This document shows positions 27,220-36,438 of a stretch of DNA of 64,000 bases, piece after piece (within the stretch, counting starts at the first letter, position 1; every line of letters starts with the position of its first letter). The DNA lies in contig JAGYIE010000002.1 in the NCBI GenBank assembly GCA_018402765.1, positions 806,001 through 870,000 of the forward strand, written 5' to 3'. The position numbers were made by a program, and so were the translations under genes. Under the pieces are notes generated by a model. That model was not told the origin of the DNA and searched no databases. It saw only the letters and a program-made list of their open reading frames with translations. Source of the stretch: Vicingaceae bacterium. GTDB taxonomy: Bacteria; Bacteroidota; Bacteroidia; Flavobacteriales_E; Vicingaceae.

Positions 27220-27735
27220 ATGAATAAATATCTTGCTATTTTAGTTTTAATTGTCCTTCCATTTATAGCCGCTGCGCAGAGAGAATACAAAGGGCTGCCT
27301 GACGATTTAGATAAAAATAAAATCATTTTTCTGAATTATGAACCCATTAATATTTCTGATGGAAAACCTAAAGGTGAAGAGGATAAATATATATATACAC
27401 GAAAAAAACAACATAACAAAGCGGTAGAACAAGCAAATGAATATTTAAAAACAGCTGCTATTGATTACCCATTTAATTATGCAATTGCTGGGCATAGTAC
27501 TTACGAAAACTTAGTTTCTGCAGGGTATAAGTATGTGTTGGAGTGTAATAGCTTTGATAATGAACGATTAATGACATCGCCAGAGTCAGGAGTGTTGTTG
27601 ATATATGATTTCTACATCAAAGACTTAACCACTGGCGATGTCTATGTGCTTTTTGATTTAGATGAAATGAAAGTCTATGATTACCGTTTAATAATAAAGA
27701 AACTAAACAAGTTGGTGAAAAAAAATTCTAATTAA
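27220..27735 (+). CDS. Small secreted protein of unknown function
   Basis: A 171-residue protein with signal peptide MNKYLAILVLIVLPFIAAAQ. The mature part has no motif I recognise; it contains KGLPDDLDKNKIIFLNYEP, AIAGHSTYENLVSAGYKYVL and LLIYDFYIKDLTTGDVYVLF, a mixed alpha/beta pattern, and a basic C-terminus. It converges with the solute-binding protein gene, overlapping it by 4 bp at the stop codons. No function is assigned. Confidence 0.7.
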   Translation: MNKYLAILVLIVLPFIAAAQREYKGLPDDLDKNKIIFLNYEPINISDGKPKGEEDKYIYTRKKQHNKAVEQANEYLKTAAIDYPFNYAIAGHSTYENLVSAGYKYVLECNSFDNERLMTSPESGVLLIYDFYIKDLTTGDVYVLFDLDEMKVYDYRLIIKKLNKLVKKNSN

Positions 27736-28568
27736 TCCAACTCTACTTTTTCTATGATTTCATAACCTAAGTATTTCTCTAGAATCTTCTGATATTCTTT
27801 TGTTGCTGTAAACCCAAATCCTGTTTCAAAAAACTCATTAAATGGCTCGTTCCAATCACTATTCTTAGGGAAAGCAAAGCCAAAATAATCATCTTCTGTA
27901 TCAACGAATTTTTGAATTTTATAAAATTCCTTGCTGTTCTTCATGAAGTTCCAGAAAGAAAGCACGTCTAAAAAGGCAAATGAAGCATCTCCAGCTCTCA
28001 ATGCTTTCAAAACTTCATCGGTATTTTTAAAATAGTTTACATCTAATTCTACGCCATAATCTGTTGCTACTTTTTCAATGTATAAAGAGTGAACACTGTT
28101 TTTTACAGCTGCACCTTTTTGGTCTGCAAAGATAGTTTTCAGTTCCTCTTTTGAGTTAGCAGTTTTTAGCTTTCCATTGCTTACTAAAATGGACGTATTT
28201 CTTAAGTAAGGTGCCGAGAAGTTTAATTTCTGTTTTCGATCATCAGTAATGGCAATGCTACCCGCTCCAACAATGTTGCTTTCTCCTTTCTTAACTAACT
28301 CTATCATCTCACTAAAGTTACTATAGCTTTGTAAGTTAAGTTCTACTTTAATGCCCCTGTTCTCTGCAATCCAATTGGTAAATGATTGTAGTATATCTAC
28401 TTCAATTCCTTTTACAGCTTTTCCATCTGTGTAGGCCATCGGATAATTTGAAAAATAGGCCACGTTAAGCTTTGCTGTTTTCGTTTCTTTGGCTTTTGCA
28501 TAGCTATTTTGTGCTGAAACACTCGCAGTCATTAGTAGTAATGCGATTCCCAATAGTTTTATTTTCAT
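27732..28568 (-). CDS. Periplasmic solute-binding protein (family 3 type)
   Basis: A 278-residue exported protein (signal MKIKLLGIALLLMTASVSAQ) of the amino-acid-binding type. Family features are the N-terminal LNVAYFSNYPMAYTDG, GIEVDILQSFTNW, AGSIAITDDRKQKLNFSAPY and the C-terminal DYFGFAFPKNSDWNEPFNEF. No permease or ATPase gene is nearby, so it is either an orphan component or a lytic-transglycosylase/sensor-type relative without the extra domain. The ligand is unknown, probably an amino acid or amine. Confidence 0.85.
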   Translation of the reverse strand: MKIKLLGIALLLMTASVSAQNSYAKAKETKTAKLNVAYFSNYPMAYTDGKAVKGIEVDILQSFTNWIAENRGIKVELNLQSYSNFSEMIELVKKGESNIVGAGSIAITDDRKQKLNFSAPYLRNTSILVSNGKLKTANSKEELKTIFADQKGAAVKNSVHSLYIEKVATDYGVELDVNYFKNTDEVLKALRAGDASFAFLDVLSFWNFMKNSKEFYKIQKFVDTEDDYFGFAFPKNSDWNEPFNEFFETGFGFTATKEYQKILEKYLGYEIIEKVELD

Positions 28569-28776
28569 CGTTTTTGTGTTTATGATTTAACTGTAAATAT
28601 GGTAAAAAGAATCAAGATAATAAATTGTTTTCACGAAGTAGAATTTTATTATAAGCAAATAAAACGAAACACTTTTCGCTGATCCATGATTTAATTATTT
28701 ATTTACTAAGATGATCAACACTTTATCGTTGTCTTAAATAATTTATAAAAATTAACATTTATTAATAAAAATTATA

Positions 28777-28784
28777 TATATTTG
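28777..28784 (+). promoter_or_regulatory. -7 promoter element for the T9SS cargo cluster
   Basis: TATATTTG, a full TAnnTTTG match within a TATA-rich stretch, 223 nt before the ATG at 29008. It is the only full match found between 28600 and 29008, so the mRNA would have a leader of about 220 nt, unusually long here. Confidence 0.5.
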
Positions 28785-28841
28785 ATTTATAGACTACTAT
28801 AATTGCAGTATTTCTTACTCATTAATGAGGATTTAGTTCAT

Positions 28842-28898
28842 ATGAAAGCAGCCAAAACTGCTGTGATGACCAGAGCATCACAAACTTCTCTTTTTTAA
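28842..28898 (+). CDS. Putative 18-residue leader peptide
   Basis: A short frame starting MKAAKTAVM and ending QTSLF, followed by TAA, lies within the presumed leader of the downstream cluster. An inverted repeat TGTGATG/CATCACA (28862-28868 with 28876-28882) is embedded in it. It could be translated and link ribosome position to the downstream terminator-like hairpin, but the frame is short enough to occur by chance and no codon run points to a particular amino acid. Confidence 0.3.
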   Translation: MKAAKTAVMTRASQTSLF

Positions 28899-28937
28899 AA
28901 GGCGTTGAGCCAATTCTCTATTTCTTATTCCATGAGT

Positions 28938-28972
28938 GTCATTAATTACTCTAGTAATTAATGACCGTTTTT
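28938..28972 (+). terminator. Terminator-like hairpin in the leader of the T9SS cargo cluster
   Basis: A perfect 12-bp stem GTCATTAATTAC/GTAATTAATGAC (28938-28949 with 28954-28965), loop TCTA, then CCG-less CGTTTTTATTG. The T run suggests an intrinsic terminator or attenuator located between promoter and gene. The stem is AT-rich, so it may be weak, or it may instead be an operator because it is also a DNA palindrome. Confidence 0.5.
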
Positions 28973-29007
28973 ATTGTCTCTATTTATTAATTTAAACCTA
29001 ATTCAAA

Positions 29008-32000
29008 ATGATAGAAAAATGCATGCATAAAATAGGTGATTCAGAACATCATCTATTTAAAACCAAAATCTCAAAAACGAAATCCATACCTTATTTTCTT
29101 AAACCGATACAATTAATATTCTTTATTATTGCATGTATTGGTCTAAATTTCAACTTAATTGGGCAAACTACCCAAGGACCCGCTCCAAAATGGATAACTG
29201 AGGAAGCCACCCAAGTGAAATGGGATGGAACTAACAAACCTGATCCTTCTGACCCAAATTATTTATATAGCGATGATTGGTGGTACAACCATATAAAACT
29301 ATATGATAATGGGGTTCATGTTGGTTATATTGCTTCGGGTTATTCTACTTGGGCAGATGCAAGCGTGCCTCTTTTAACTCAAAACAATTGCTTCCAATAC
29401 CCAACTAGTTCTACTTATTACGACTGTGAAGCTTTTGAATCGTCTACAAGAAAGCGAGGTATGCTTTCTCAAGTTGTTGCTAGGTATAGTTTAGATGGCG
29501 AAATGGTTTGGTGTAGAAGATTTAATCAAGATTCCTTTTTTGAGGCTATTCAAGATGATGATGGGAATATTGTTTTAGTTGGAATTACCTCCTATGTAAA
29601 AGATAAAAATGGAAATCCAATACGCTACAACCCAACTCCAAATTTTGCAGGCTTTGAGCTTAACTGTTTAACCGCCTCTAATTCTTATAGTAGAAAGCTA
29701 AACTTGGTAAAGATTGATATAAATGGAAATGAAGTTTTCAATTACATTTATGGGATGCAAAATGGAGGGGTTATTGGTTCTAGTCAATGGGAGAAGGAGC
29801 TTTCCGAAGGATGGAGCCTGATTCAATTTGGAAATACTTACCGTGTTGTTGGTCGAACACAAGACAATTCTGCATACACAGGTACTCCTATTAATTATGG
29901 TTTCATGATTGAAGTTAATAAAAGTGGAGAACTGCTGAACAAGCAAAAGTATAGTGGATACACGAGCGCTGACCAAATCTTTTACTATAACATCAAAAAT
30001 GGAAACGGTAACTTGCTATTAACCGGTAAGGCCTTTGACAATAGTACCGGTAGATGGAATGCAATAGTCCAATACTTTCCAGGAGGTAATTTTTCAAGCA
30101 ACCCTTCAAATGTGCGAGTTATTAATCCCTCTACAGATCCACAAAACCTAGATGCTGTTTCGATTTTTTCTCAGTTTTTAGAACAACAAGATATGTTTGT
30201 AGTGCCTGTAATGTATAACCGCCAAGGCGGAAGTTTTTCAGCAAAAGCGAATATAGACTTGCATTTTTTTGACGATAACTTTAGTACTACTGGTATGCCT
30301 TTAGTGAAAACTTTACCAGATCAGTACGCTGCTTTTGATTTAAAAATGAATTTGACTGAAGTTAACAATGGATTTATAACCGTTAGCTCAATTCAGAAAG
30401 TAGCACCATTATCTGATAATCATGTAAATAACATCTTGAATAACTTGTACCCTAATGGTGTGAATGGTGACTGCCCTTTGTGGTCAGATCAACCATCTCG
30501 AGATTTCTGGATGACCTATTGGAACAGCAATGCTATAGTAGAAAAATATACTTTTGATGCCAATAATAATGAATTTATAAAGGTTTGGGAAAGCACTTTT
30601 GATGTAGATAGTGACGATCGACAGTTCTTTCCGGGTGATATTAAAAAACAGGAATGCCTATATAGTATTACTACTGATGATGCTGATGGTTCAGTAGTAA
30701 TATCCGGTAATACGTCTAATAATTTTGATGATTATTATTTAGTAAAACTCTATCCTGATAATTGTATAGGGTTAAGTTATGATGAAAAAGATCTTGCTGA
30801 TAATATAATTGAAATCAATTCGAATACGGTATGGGCGAGTAGCAGAACGGTATTAGGGGAAGTTCGAATTAAGACAGGTAAAACGTTGACGATATCTGGT
30901 GCTAATACCGTAATAAAGTTTGCCGATTCTAAGCGCTCTGGTGTGAGAACTAGAATAGCGATAGAAGAAAAAGGTAAACTTATTGTTAATGATGCTAGAT
31001 TAACTAGTGATGATAGATGCGCTGAGGGTTTATGGGAAGGTATAGTTTTGGAAGGATCTAATACAATAGCTCCAATTTTAAACAACTTTAATACTCAACC
31101 TGTTGTAGAATTAAATAAAGCAACCATAGATAATGCAACAACTGCAATACGCTACGGAGCCGATGGCCAATACCGAAATTACAAAGGAATTATTAGAGCT
31201 GAAGATGCTACCTTTAGAGTTACTCGAAGAGCAGTGGAATTTTTAACGTATAAATTGCCTAACATCAGTTACTTTAAACGGTGCACATTTGAATTTATTC
31301 CGAGTATTACAGAGCAACCGATTAATTTAATTACGGCTTGGGATAATCACGGAGTTAAGTTTTATGGGTGTAGCTTTTTAGATAATACAGGTATAGATAA
31401 ATATTCACCTAATAATGCTAATGGTATTTACTCCATAGATGCAACCTACGAGGTAATGGCCGACTGCAATTCCTCTATTGTACCCTGCCCAACTGCTAAT
31501 AAAAGAAGAAGTGTATTTTACAACCTAAACCAAGGTATTTATGCTACAGGTGCGGGTGTAGGAAGCAGAACCATACGGGTAGAAGAAACCGACTTTTTCG
31601 ATAATAGTATGGGTATGCGGGTAGAAGCACTAAACAATGTTAGCTTTATTAAAAACTGGGTATTGACCGGAAATTCGGAGAAGGAGGGTTATTTATCTCA
31701 AATTGGTCAATATCAATTTGGATTCTATTCCGACAGAAGTTCTGGTTATGAGATAGAGCAAAATACCTTTGAAAAGTCAAGTACAGCTAGTTTTGCTGTT
31801 GCTGGTATTAACATTATCAATAGTGGCTCGGCACCAAATGAGGTGTACCGCAATAATTTTATAAGAAATGATATTGGCCAAAAGCTAGATGGAGAAAATA
31901 AGGACAGCAGAAATAATTGGGTGCAGTATTTTAGAGGGTTAGTTACCAAGTGTAATGATAATAGTAATGTAGGGCAAGATATTCAGGTAAATAAGATCCG

Positions 32001-33414
32001 AACAGGTATTCTTGGAGACGCTGATGGTATTAGTCAACGACAGGGTACAGCTCAAACTTCTGCAAGTAATCTCTTTAGTGCTTCTAATACTGTAGACATA
32101 GAAAACTTTAGTGCACAAAGTTTTCGGTATTATTATAACAATAATGCGGCTATCCAAGAGCCCATTGGAATTGTAGGAGCAGTAGCTAAAGTCCCAGTTG
32201 CTAATTCTGCACAATGTGCCACTAGGCATTTAAGACGGCGTGATGGAATGCATGAACTAGAATTAGCACCAAATATGGTGGCCAATTATTACAGTAAGCT
32301 GACCAATTATGAAGATATGCTGTACATATACTCTAGGCAAATTGATGGTGGGAATACGGATTCATTAATGCAAGCCATACAAATGACGTTTTCGGACGAT
32401 GCACAGAGCTTGCGGAATGATTTATTGGCACAAGCACCTTATTTATCTCAAGAGGCATTAATGGAAGCTGCATTTACCGGCCTATTGTCTGACGGGGTAT
32501 TGCTAGAGATTTGTTTAGCTAATCCGGAAGCTACCTACGGAGATAATTTTTTAAACGTATTAGAGTTTGACATTCCTAATCCACTTCCAGCCAATATGAT
32601 TCAAATCATCTATCAAAATTGGGACTCTGAAACACCTCGAAGTTTGTTTGAGGATCAATTAGCTGATTTAGATGTCGATTTAGGACGTATGGCCAGTCAA
32701 TTGATACACTATTATGCGTTAGATACGCTAGACCATACCGACAGCATAGAAAGTATTTTAGTTAGCCAAAACAGTCTTTATGCTGATTATCAACGGGTAG
32801 AATTAGCCATTGAGCAAGAAGATTTTACGAAAGCAACTGACGTATTAAATCTGATCGGGAGCGCTAACGAATTTGATGAAGAGGAGCTAGCAGAACATAT
32901 GAATTATCTAGATTATGTAACGTTTAGACAGTTGATAGCTGATAATGAAGGAGGTTATATGAAGTTAAATTCAAATCAGCTAAAAGATTTAAGAGACATC
33001 GCCTTTGCTACTCAAGGCCGTAGTGCAAAGATGGCACAGAATATTCTGTGTTTTGGGTATGATGAATGTGACTTTGAGGTACCAGCTGAACAATTTAGGA
33101 CAAGAGCTAGAAGAATGTATGACTTTGAAAATAAGGCAATTGTTAATACCACTAGTAGTAGAATGGATGCTGTGGTACATACCGTATATCCAAATCCTAC
33201 CAAGGAGCAAATTAGCATTAAAATAACTAACTTTAGTGAAGTAGAAAGTTATGAGGTGCAGCTAAGAGAAATCTCCGGAAAGCTACTCCTGCAGCAAGGC
33301 ATTGCTAGCCCAGAGCAAGCAATAAGTTTGAGCAACCTAGCGAAAGGCTCCTACTTGTTAGTGCTCTATAAGGATGGCTTACAAGTAGCAGAACAAGTAA
33401 TTGCAAAAAATTAA
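29008..33414 (+). CDS. Large secreted T9SS cargo protein with beta-helix region
   Basis: A 1468-residue exported protein. The hydrophobic signal segment (LIFFIIACIGLNFNLIGQ, about residues 37-54) is preceded by a long basic region, so the true start could be further in. Residues 80-600 resemble secreted surface proteins with repeated strand-turn units (VVARYSLDGEMVWCRRF, LVKIDINGNEVFNYIYG). Residues about 610-1000 look like a right-handed parallel beta-helix (VRIKTGKTLTISGANTVIKF, AEGLWEGIVLEGS). Residues 1080-1380 are largely helical. The C-terminus (VYPNPTKEQISIKI to AEQVIAKN) is a type-A T9SS sorting domain. It ends 4 nt before the first propeller copy. Function unknown; adhesion or polymer binding is a guess. 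Confidence 0.85.
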   Translation: MIEKCMHKIGDSEHHLFKTKISKTKSIPYFLKPIQLIFFIIACIGLNFNLIGQTTQGPAPKWITEEATQVKWDGTNKPDPSDPNYLYSDDWWYNHIKLYDNGVHVGYIASGYSTWADASVPLLTQNNCFQYPTSSTYYDCEAFESSTRKRGMLSQVVARYSLDGEMVWCRRFNQDSFFEAIQDDDGNIVLVGITSYVKDKNGNPIRYNPTPNFAGFELNCLTASNSYSRKLNLVKIDINGNEVFNYIYGMQNGGVIGSSQWEKELSEGWSLIQFGNTYRVVGRTQDNSAYTGTPINYGFMIEVNKSGELLNKQKYSGYTSADQIFYYNIKNGNGNLLLTGKAFDNSTGRWNAIVQYFPGGNFSSNPSNVRVINPSTDPQNLDAVSIFSQFLEQQDMFVVPVMYNRQGGSFSAKANIDLHFFDDNFSTTGMPLVKTLPDQYAAFDLKMNLTEVNNGFITVSSIQKVAPLSDNHVNNILNNLYPNGVNGDCPLWSDQPSRDFWMTYWNSNAIVEKYTFDANNNEFIKVWESTFDVDSDDRQFFPGDIKKQECLYSITTDDADGSVVISGNTSNNFDDYYLVKLYPDNCIGLSYDEKDLADNIIEINSNTVWASSRTVLGEVRIKTGKTLTISGANTVIKFADSKRSGVRTRIAIEEKGKLIVNDARLTSDDRCAEGLWEGIVLEGSNTIAPILNNFNTQPVVELNKATIDNATTAIRYGADGQYRNYKGIIRAEDATFRVTRRAVEFLTYKLPNISYFKRCTFEFIPSITEQPINLITAWDNHGVKFYGCSFLDNTGIDKYSPNNANGIYSIDATYEVMADCNSSIVPCPTANKRRSVFYNLNQGIYATGAGVGSRTIRVEETDFFDNSMGMRVEALNNVSFIKNWVLTGNSEKEGYLSQIGQYQFGFYSDRSSGYEIEQNTFEKSSTASFAVAGINIINSGSAPNEVYRNNFIRNDIGQKLDGENKDSRNNWVQYFRGLVTKCNDNSNVGQDIQVNKIRTGILGDADGISQRQGTAQTSASNLFSASNTVDIENFSAQSFRYYYNNNAAIQEPIGIVGAVAKVPVANSAQCATRHLRRRDGMHELELAPNMVANYYSKLTNYEDMLYIYSRQIDGGNTDSLMQAIQMTFSDDAQSLRNDLLAQAPYLSQEALMEAAFTGLLSDGVLLEICLANPEATYGDNFLNVLEFDIPNPLPANMIQIIYQNWDSETPRSLFEDQLADLDVDLGRMASQLIHYYALDTLDHTDSIESILVSQNSLYADYQRVELAIEQEDFTKATDVLNLIGSANEFDEEELAEHMNYLDYVTFRQLIADNEGGYMKLNSNQLKDLRDIAFATQGRSAKMAQNILCFGYDECDFEVPAEQFRTRARRMYDFENKAIVNTTSSRMDAVVHTVYPNPTKEQISIKITNFSEVESYEVQLREISGKLLLQQGIASPEQAISLSNLAKGSYLLVLYKDGLQVAEQVIAKN

Positions 33415-33418
33415 AACC

Positions 33419-34924
33419 ATGAAAAAGCTCCTATTTACAGGACTATTTTTAGTAATCGGATTGGGCAGTTATGCCCAATCCTTTTTATTAGATAGCACTT
33501 TTCAGCCTTTCTTTGATATTACTAAGCAAAGGGGAGCATTAATATCTGATATGCATGAAAGCAAAAGTGGAAAACTTTATATAACAGGTGACTTTTCTCT
33601 TCAATTACCACCACAAATAAATTCCTTTAACGGCATTATTTCTATATTTAGCGATGGAAGACGCAATTTTTCCTTTAATAATATTGGCGGAGGTGGTATA
33701 ATTGTGCCTATCTCAGATTCTGTATTTGTTAATGGTAATAATGCTTACGGATTAATAGATACAAATGGAAATAGATTTAATTATAATTGGTTGTTTAATT
33801 ATAATAAATCCATTAAATGTAAAACTGGCTCTCCCTACTTCTACCCTGACGGTTCTTCCCTATTTGCAAATGGAAGAGATAATACTGGCATGCCTTGCCC
33901 CACCATATATAATGGAGATACGCTTACACGGAGGCACATTCTAAAGCTTACACCTGAAGGGCTGTGGGACAGCACTTTTTCAGGTGATGCCAATTTTCCG
34001 CCTTTAGGCTTTGCTCCTTATGATAGTAACCGCATTTTAATTTATGGCTATCCGGGTAGGTTTACCCATTATAATGGGGTTCGGGTAAATGGCCTTTGTC
34101 GCATCTTTTTAGATGGAACGCTAGATACTACCTTTTCTTCTCCTTTACAGCCATTGGCATTCGGTAGTTTAGGTAGCCCTAATTTGGTCAATAAAGATGG
34201 CAGTTTTTTTCTTGTAGGGGCTTTTTATGTCAATGGTCACCCTGACCTAGTAACCATAGCAAAATTTAAAGCCAATGGAGAGCTAGATCCCTCCTTCATG
34301 AATTTTTCAGGTCCAACAGGTAACACTAATCTGGTTTATGGAGTTAGCACATTAGCTACTACTCAGGACGGTGGCTATTTAGTGGGTGGTGTTTTTAATA
34401 ATTATCAAGGCCATGCAAAGAATGGAATTGCTAAAATAGACTCTACCGGTAAATTAGAGCCCCATTATTTTGTTAATTCAGGTCCGGATAGTTCAGATTG
34501 GCAAGGTGTGGGTTTTCCTGCTGTCAACTTTATCTACCAATCGAAATTTGGTGGCTATTATGTAGGTGGTGATTTTAGAAAATGGAATGGAAAATCGGTA
34601 CAGCCCATTGTACGCATTACCGATTTGGTTACATCTATTAAAGAAAACCCTAGTTTGGCAGAAAAGGCCACCATTACGGCATTTCCAAATCCTTCTAATG
34701 GCAATTTTACTTTAGAAAGTGATCAACCCTTAAAAGAGCTCCGCCTTTTTGATCTATTGGGCAAAGAAGTGCTCGTTGTGCCTACTCCTTTTGAAAATAA
34801 TGGGAACCATAGCGGCACTAATCAACAATTGATTAACTTAACCCATCAAACAAAAGGAATTTATCTACTGCGTATTACACTAACGGATGGCAGTGTGGTG
34901 AGTAAAAAGGTAATTAAAAATTAA
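33419..34924 (+). CDS. T9SS-secreted DUF5122 (delta-60) beta-propeller protein, copy 1 (alpha/1/I)
   Basis: A 501-residue surface or secreted protein. Signal peptide 1-20 (MKKLLFTGLFLVIGLGSYAQ). Delta-60 repeats, each a strand pair ending in G-x-L/W-D-x-x-F, are seen at FLLDSTF, GLWDSTF, GTLDTTF, GELDPSF and GKLEPHYF, with blades such as GGYLVGGVFNNYQGHAKNG. Residues 419-501 (AFPNPSNGNF to SKKVIKN) are a type-A T9SS sorting domain. The frame is open from 33401, but the ATG at 33419 corresponds to the start of every other copy. Variable N-terminal module: residues 39-136, allele alpha. Central cassette: 253-378, type 1. Ligand unknown. Confidence 0.9.
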   Translation: MKKLLFTGLFLVIGLGSYAQSFLLDSTFQPFFDITKQRGALISDMHESKSGKLYITGDFSLQLPPQINSFNGIISIFSDGRRNFSFNNIGGGGIIVPISDSVFVNGNNAYGLIDTNGNRFNYNWLFNYNKSIKCKTGSPYFYPDGSSLFANGRDNTGMPCPTIYNGDTLTRRHILKLTPEGLWDSTFSGDANFPPLGFAPYDSNRILIYGYPGRFTHYNGVRVNGLCRIFLDGTLDTTFSSPLQPLAFGSLGSPNLVNKDGSFFLVGAFYVNGHPDLVTIAKFKANGELDPSFMNFSGPTGNTNLVYGVSTLATTQDGGYLVGGVFNNYQGHAKNGIAKIDSTGKLEPHYFVNSGPDSSDWQGVGFPAVNFIYQSKFGGYYVGGDFRKWNGKSVQPIVRITDLVTSIKENPSLAEKATITAFPNPSNGNFTLESDQPLKELRLFDLLGKEVLVVPTPFENNGNHSGTNQQLINLTHQTKGIYLLRITLTDGSVVSKKVIKN

Positions 34925-34928
34925 AACC

Positions 34929-36434
34929 ATGAAAAAGCTCCTATTTACAGGACTATTTTTAGTAATCGGATTGGGCAGTTATGCCCAATCCTTTTTATTA
35001 GATAGCACTTTTCAGCCTTTCTTTGATATTACTAAGCAAAGGGGAGCATTAATATCTGATATGCATGAAAGCAAAAGTGGAAAACTTTATATAACAGGTG
35101 ACTTTTCTCTTCAATTACCACCACAAATAAATTCCTTTAACGGCATTATTTCTATATTTAGCGATGGAAGACGCAATTTTTCCTTTAATAATATTGGCGG
35201 AGGTGGTATAATTGTGCCTATCTCAGATTCTGTATTTGTTAATGGTAATAATGCTTACGGATTAATAGATACAAATGGAAATAGATTTAATTATAATTGG
35301 TTGTTTAATTATAATAAATCCATTAAATGTAAAACTGGCTCTCCCTACTTCTACCCTGACGGTTCTTCCCTATTTGCAAATGGAAGAGATAATACTGGCA
35401 TGCCTTGCCCCACCATATATAATGGAGATACGCTTACACGGAGGCACATTCTAAAGCTTACACCTGAAGGGCTGTGGGACAGCACTTTTTCAGGTGATGC
35501 CAATTTTCCGCCTTTAGGCTTTGCTCCTTATGATAGTAACCGCATTTTAATTTATGGCTATCCGGGTAGGTTTACCCATTATAATGGGGTTCGGGTAAAT
35601 GGCCTTTGTCGCATCTTTTTAGATGGAACGCTAGATACTACCTTTTCTTCTCCTTTACAGCCATTGGCATTCGGTAGTTTAGGTAGACCTAATTTGGTCA
35701 ATAAAGATGGGAGCTTTTTTCTTGTGGGATTTTTTTTTATAAATGGACATAATAGTCAAATTACTATCGCCAAACTGAAGGCCAATGGAGAGCTAGATTC
35801 TTCCTTCATGAATTTTTCATCTCCTAAAGATCTCGTTTATAATTCCGGTTCAGTTGCTACAATGGCTGAGTTACCTGACAAAGGATATTTAGTAGGTGGA
35901 TTTTTTAATGACTATCAAGGCCACAAGTTACCATCCATTGCTAAAATAGATTCTGTAGGTAAAGTAGACCCTACCTACTTTATAAATTCAGGTCCTGATA
36001 GTTCTGACCAAGATGGAGTCGGATTTGCTACAGTCAACGTGATCTACAAATCAAAATTCGGTGGCTATTATGTAGGTGGTGATTTTAGAAAATGGAATGG
36101 AAAATCGGTACAGCCCATTGTACGCATTACCGATTTGGTTACATCTATTAAAGAAAACCCTAGTTTGGCAGAAAAGGCCACCATTACGGCATTTCCAAAT
36201 CCTTCTAATGGCAATTTTACTTTAGAAAGTGATCAACCCTTAAAAGAGCTCCGCCTTTTTGATCTATTGGGCAAAGAAGTGCTCGTTGTGCCTACTCCTT
36301 TTGAAAATAATGGGAACCATAGCGGCACTAATCAACAATTGATTAACTTAACCCATCAAACAAAAGGAATTTATCTACTGCGTATTACACTAACGGATGG
36401 CAGTGTGGTGAGTAAAAAGGTAATTAAAAATTAA
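34929..36434 (+). CDS. T9SS-secreted DUF5122 beta-propeller protein, copy 2 (alpha/2/I)
   Basis: 501 residues, starting 4 nt after copy 1. It is the same as copy 1 up to residue 252, including the alpha N-terminal module (ALISDMHESKSGKLYITGDF). At residue 253 it switches from SPNLV to RPNLV and carries the type 2 central cassette (FFLVGFFFINGHNSQITIAK, GSVATMAELPDKGYLVGGFF). From residue 379 it returns to the constant sequence and sorting domain I. Copies 1 and 2 therefore differ almost only in the cassette, as expected from a single block exchange. Confidence 0.9.
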   Translation: MKKLLFTGLFLVIGLGSYAQSFLLDSTFQPFFDITKQRGALISDMHESKSGKLYITGDFSLQLPPQINSFNGIISIFSDGRRNFSFNNIGGGGIIVPISDSVFVNGNNAYGLIDTNGNRFNYNWLFNYNKSIKCKTGSPYFYPDGSSLFANGRDNTGMPCPTIYNGDTLTRRHILKLTPEGLWDSTFSGDANFPPLGFAPYDSNRILIYGYPGRFTHYNGVRVNGLCRIFLDGTLDTTFSSPLQPLAFGSLGRPNLVNKDGSFFLVGFFFINGHNSQITIAKLKANGELDSSFMNFSSPKDLVYNSGSVATMAELPDKGYLVGGFFNDYQGHKLPSIAKIDSVGKVDPTYFINSGPDSSDQDGVGFATVNVIYKSKFGGYYVGGDFRKWNGKSVQPIVRITDLVTSIKENPSLAEKATITAFPNPSNGNFTLESDQPLKELRLFDLLGKEVLVVPTPFENNGNHSGTNQQLINLTHQTKGIYLLRITLTDGSVVSKKVIKN

Positions 36435-36438
36435 AACC

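Larger units (their letters stand above)
28569..29007. other. 439-bp intergenic region with a structured leader for the accessory cluster
   Basis: Very AT-rich divergent intergenic DNA. It contains a -7 element (28777-28784), a 12-bp palindrome CTCATTAATGAG (28818-28829), an 18-codon frame (28842-28898) enclosing a 7-bp hairpin, and a 12-bp terminator-like hairpin (28938-28965), all upstream of the 1468-residue T9SS cargo gene. No other coding sequence was seen. Confidence 0.6.
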
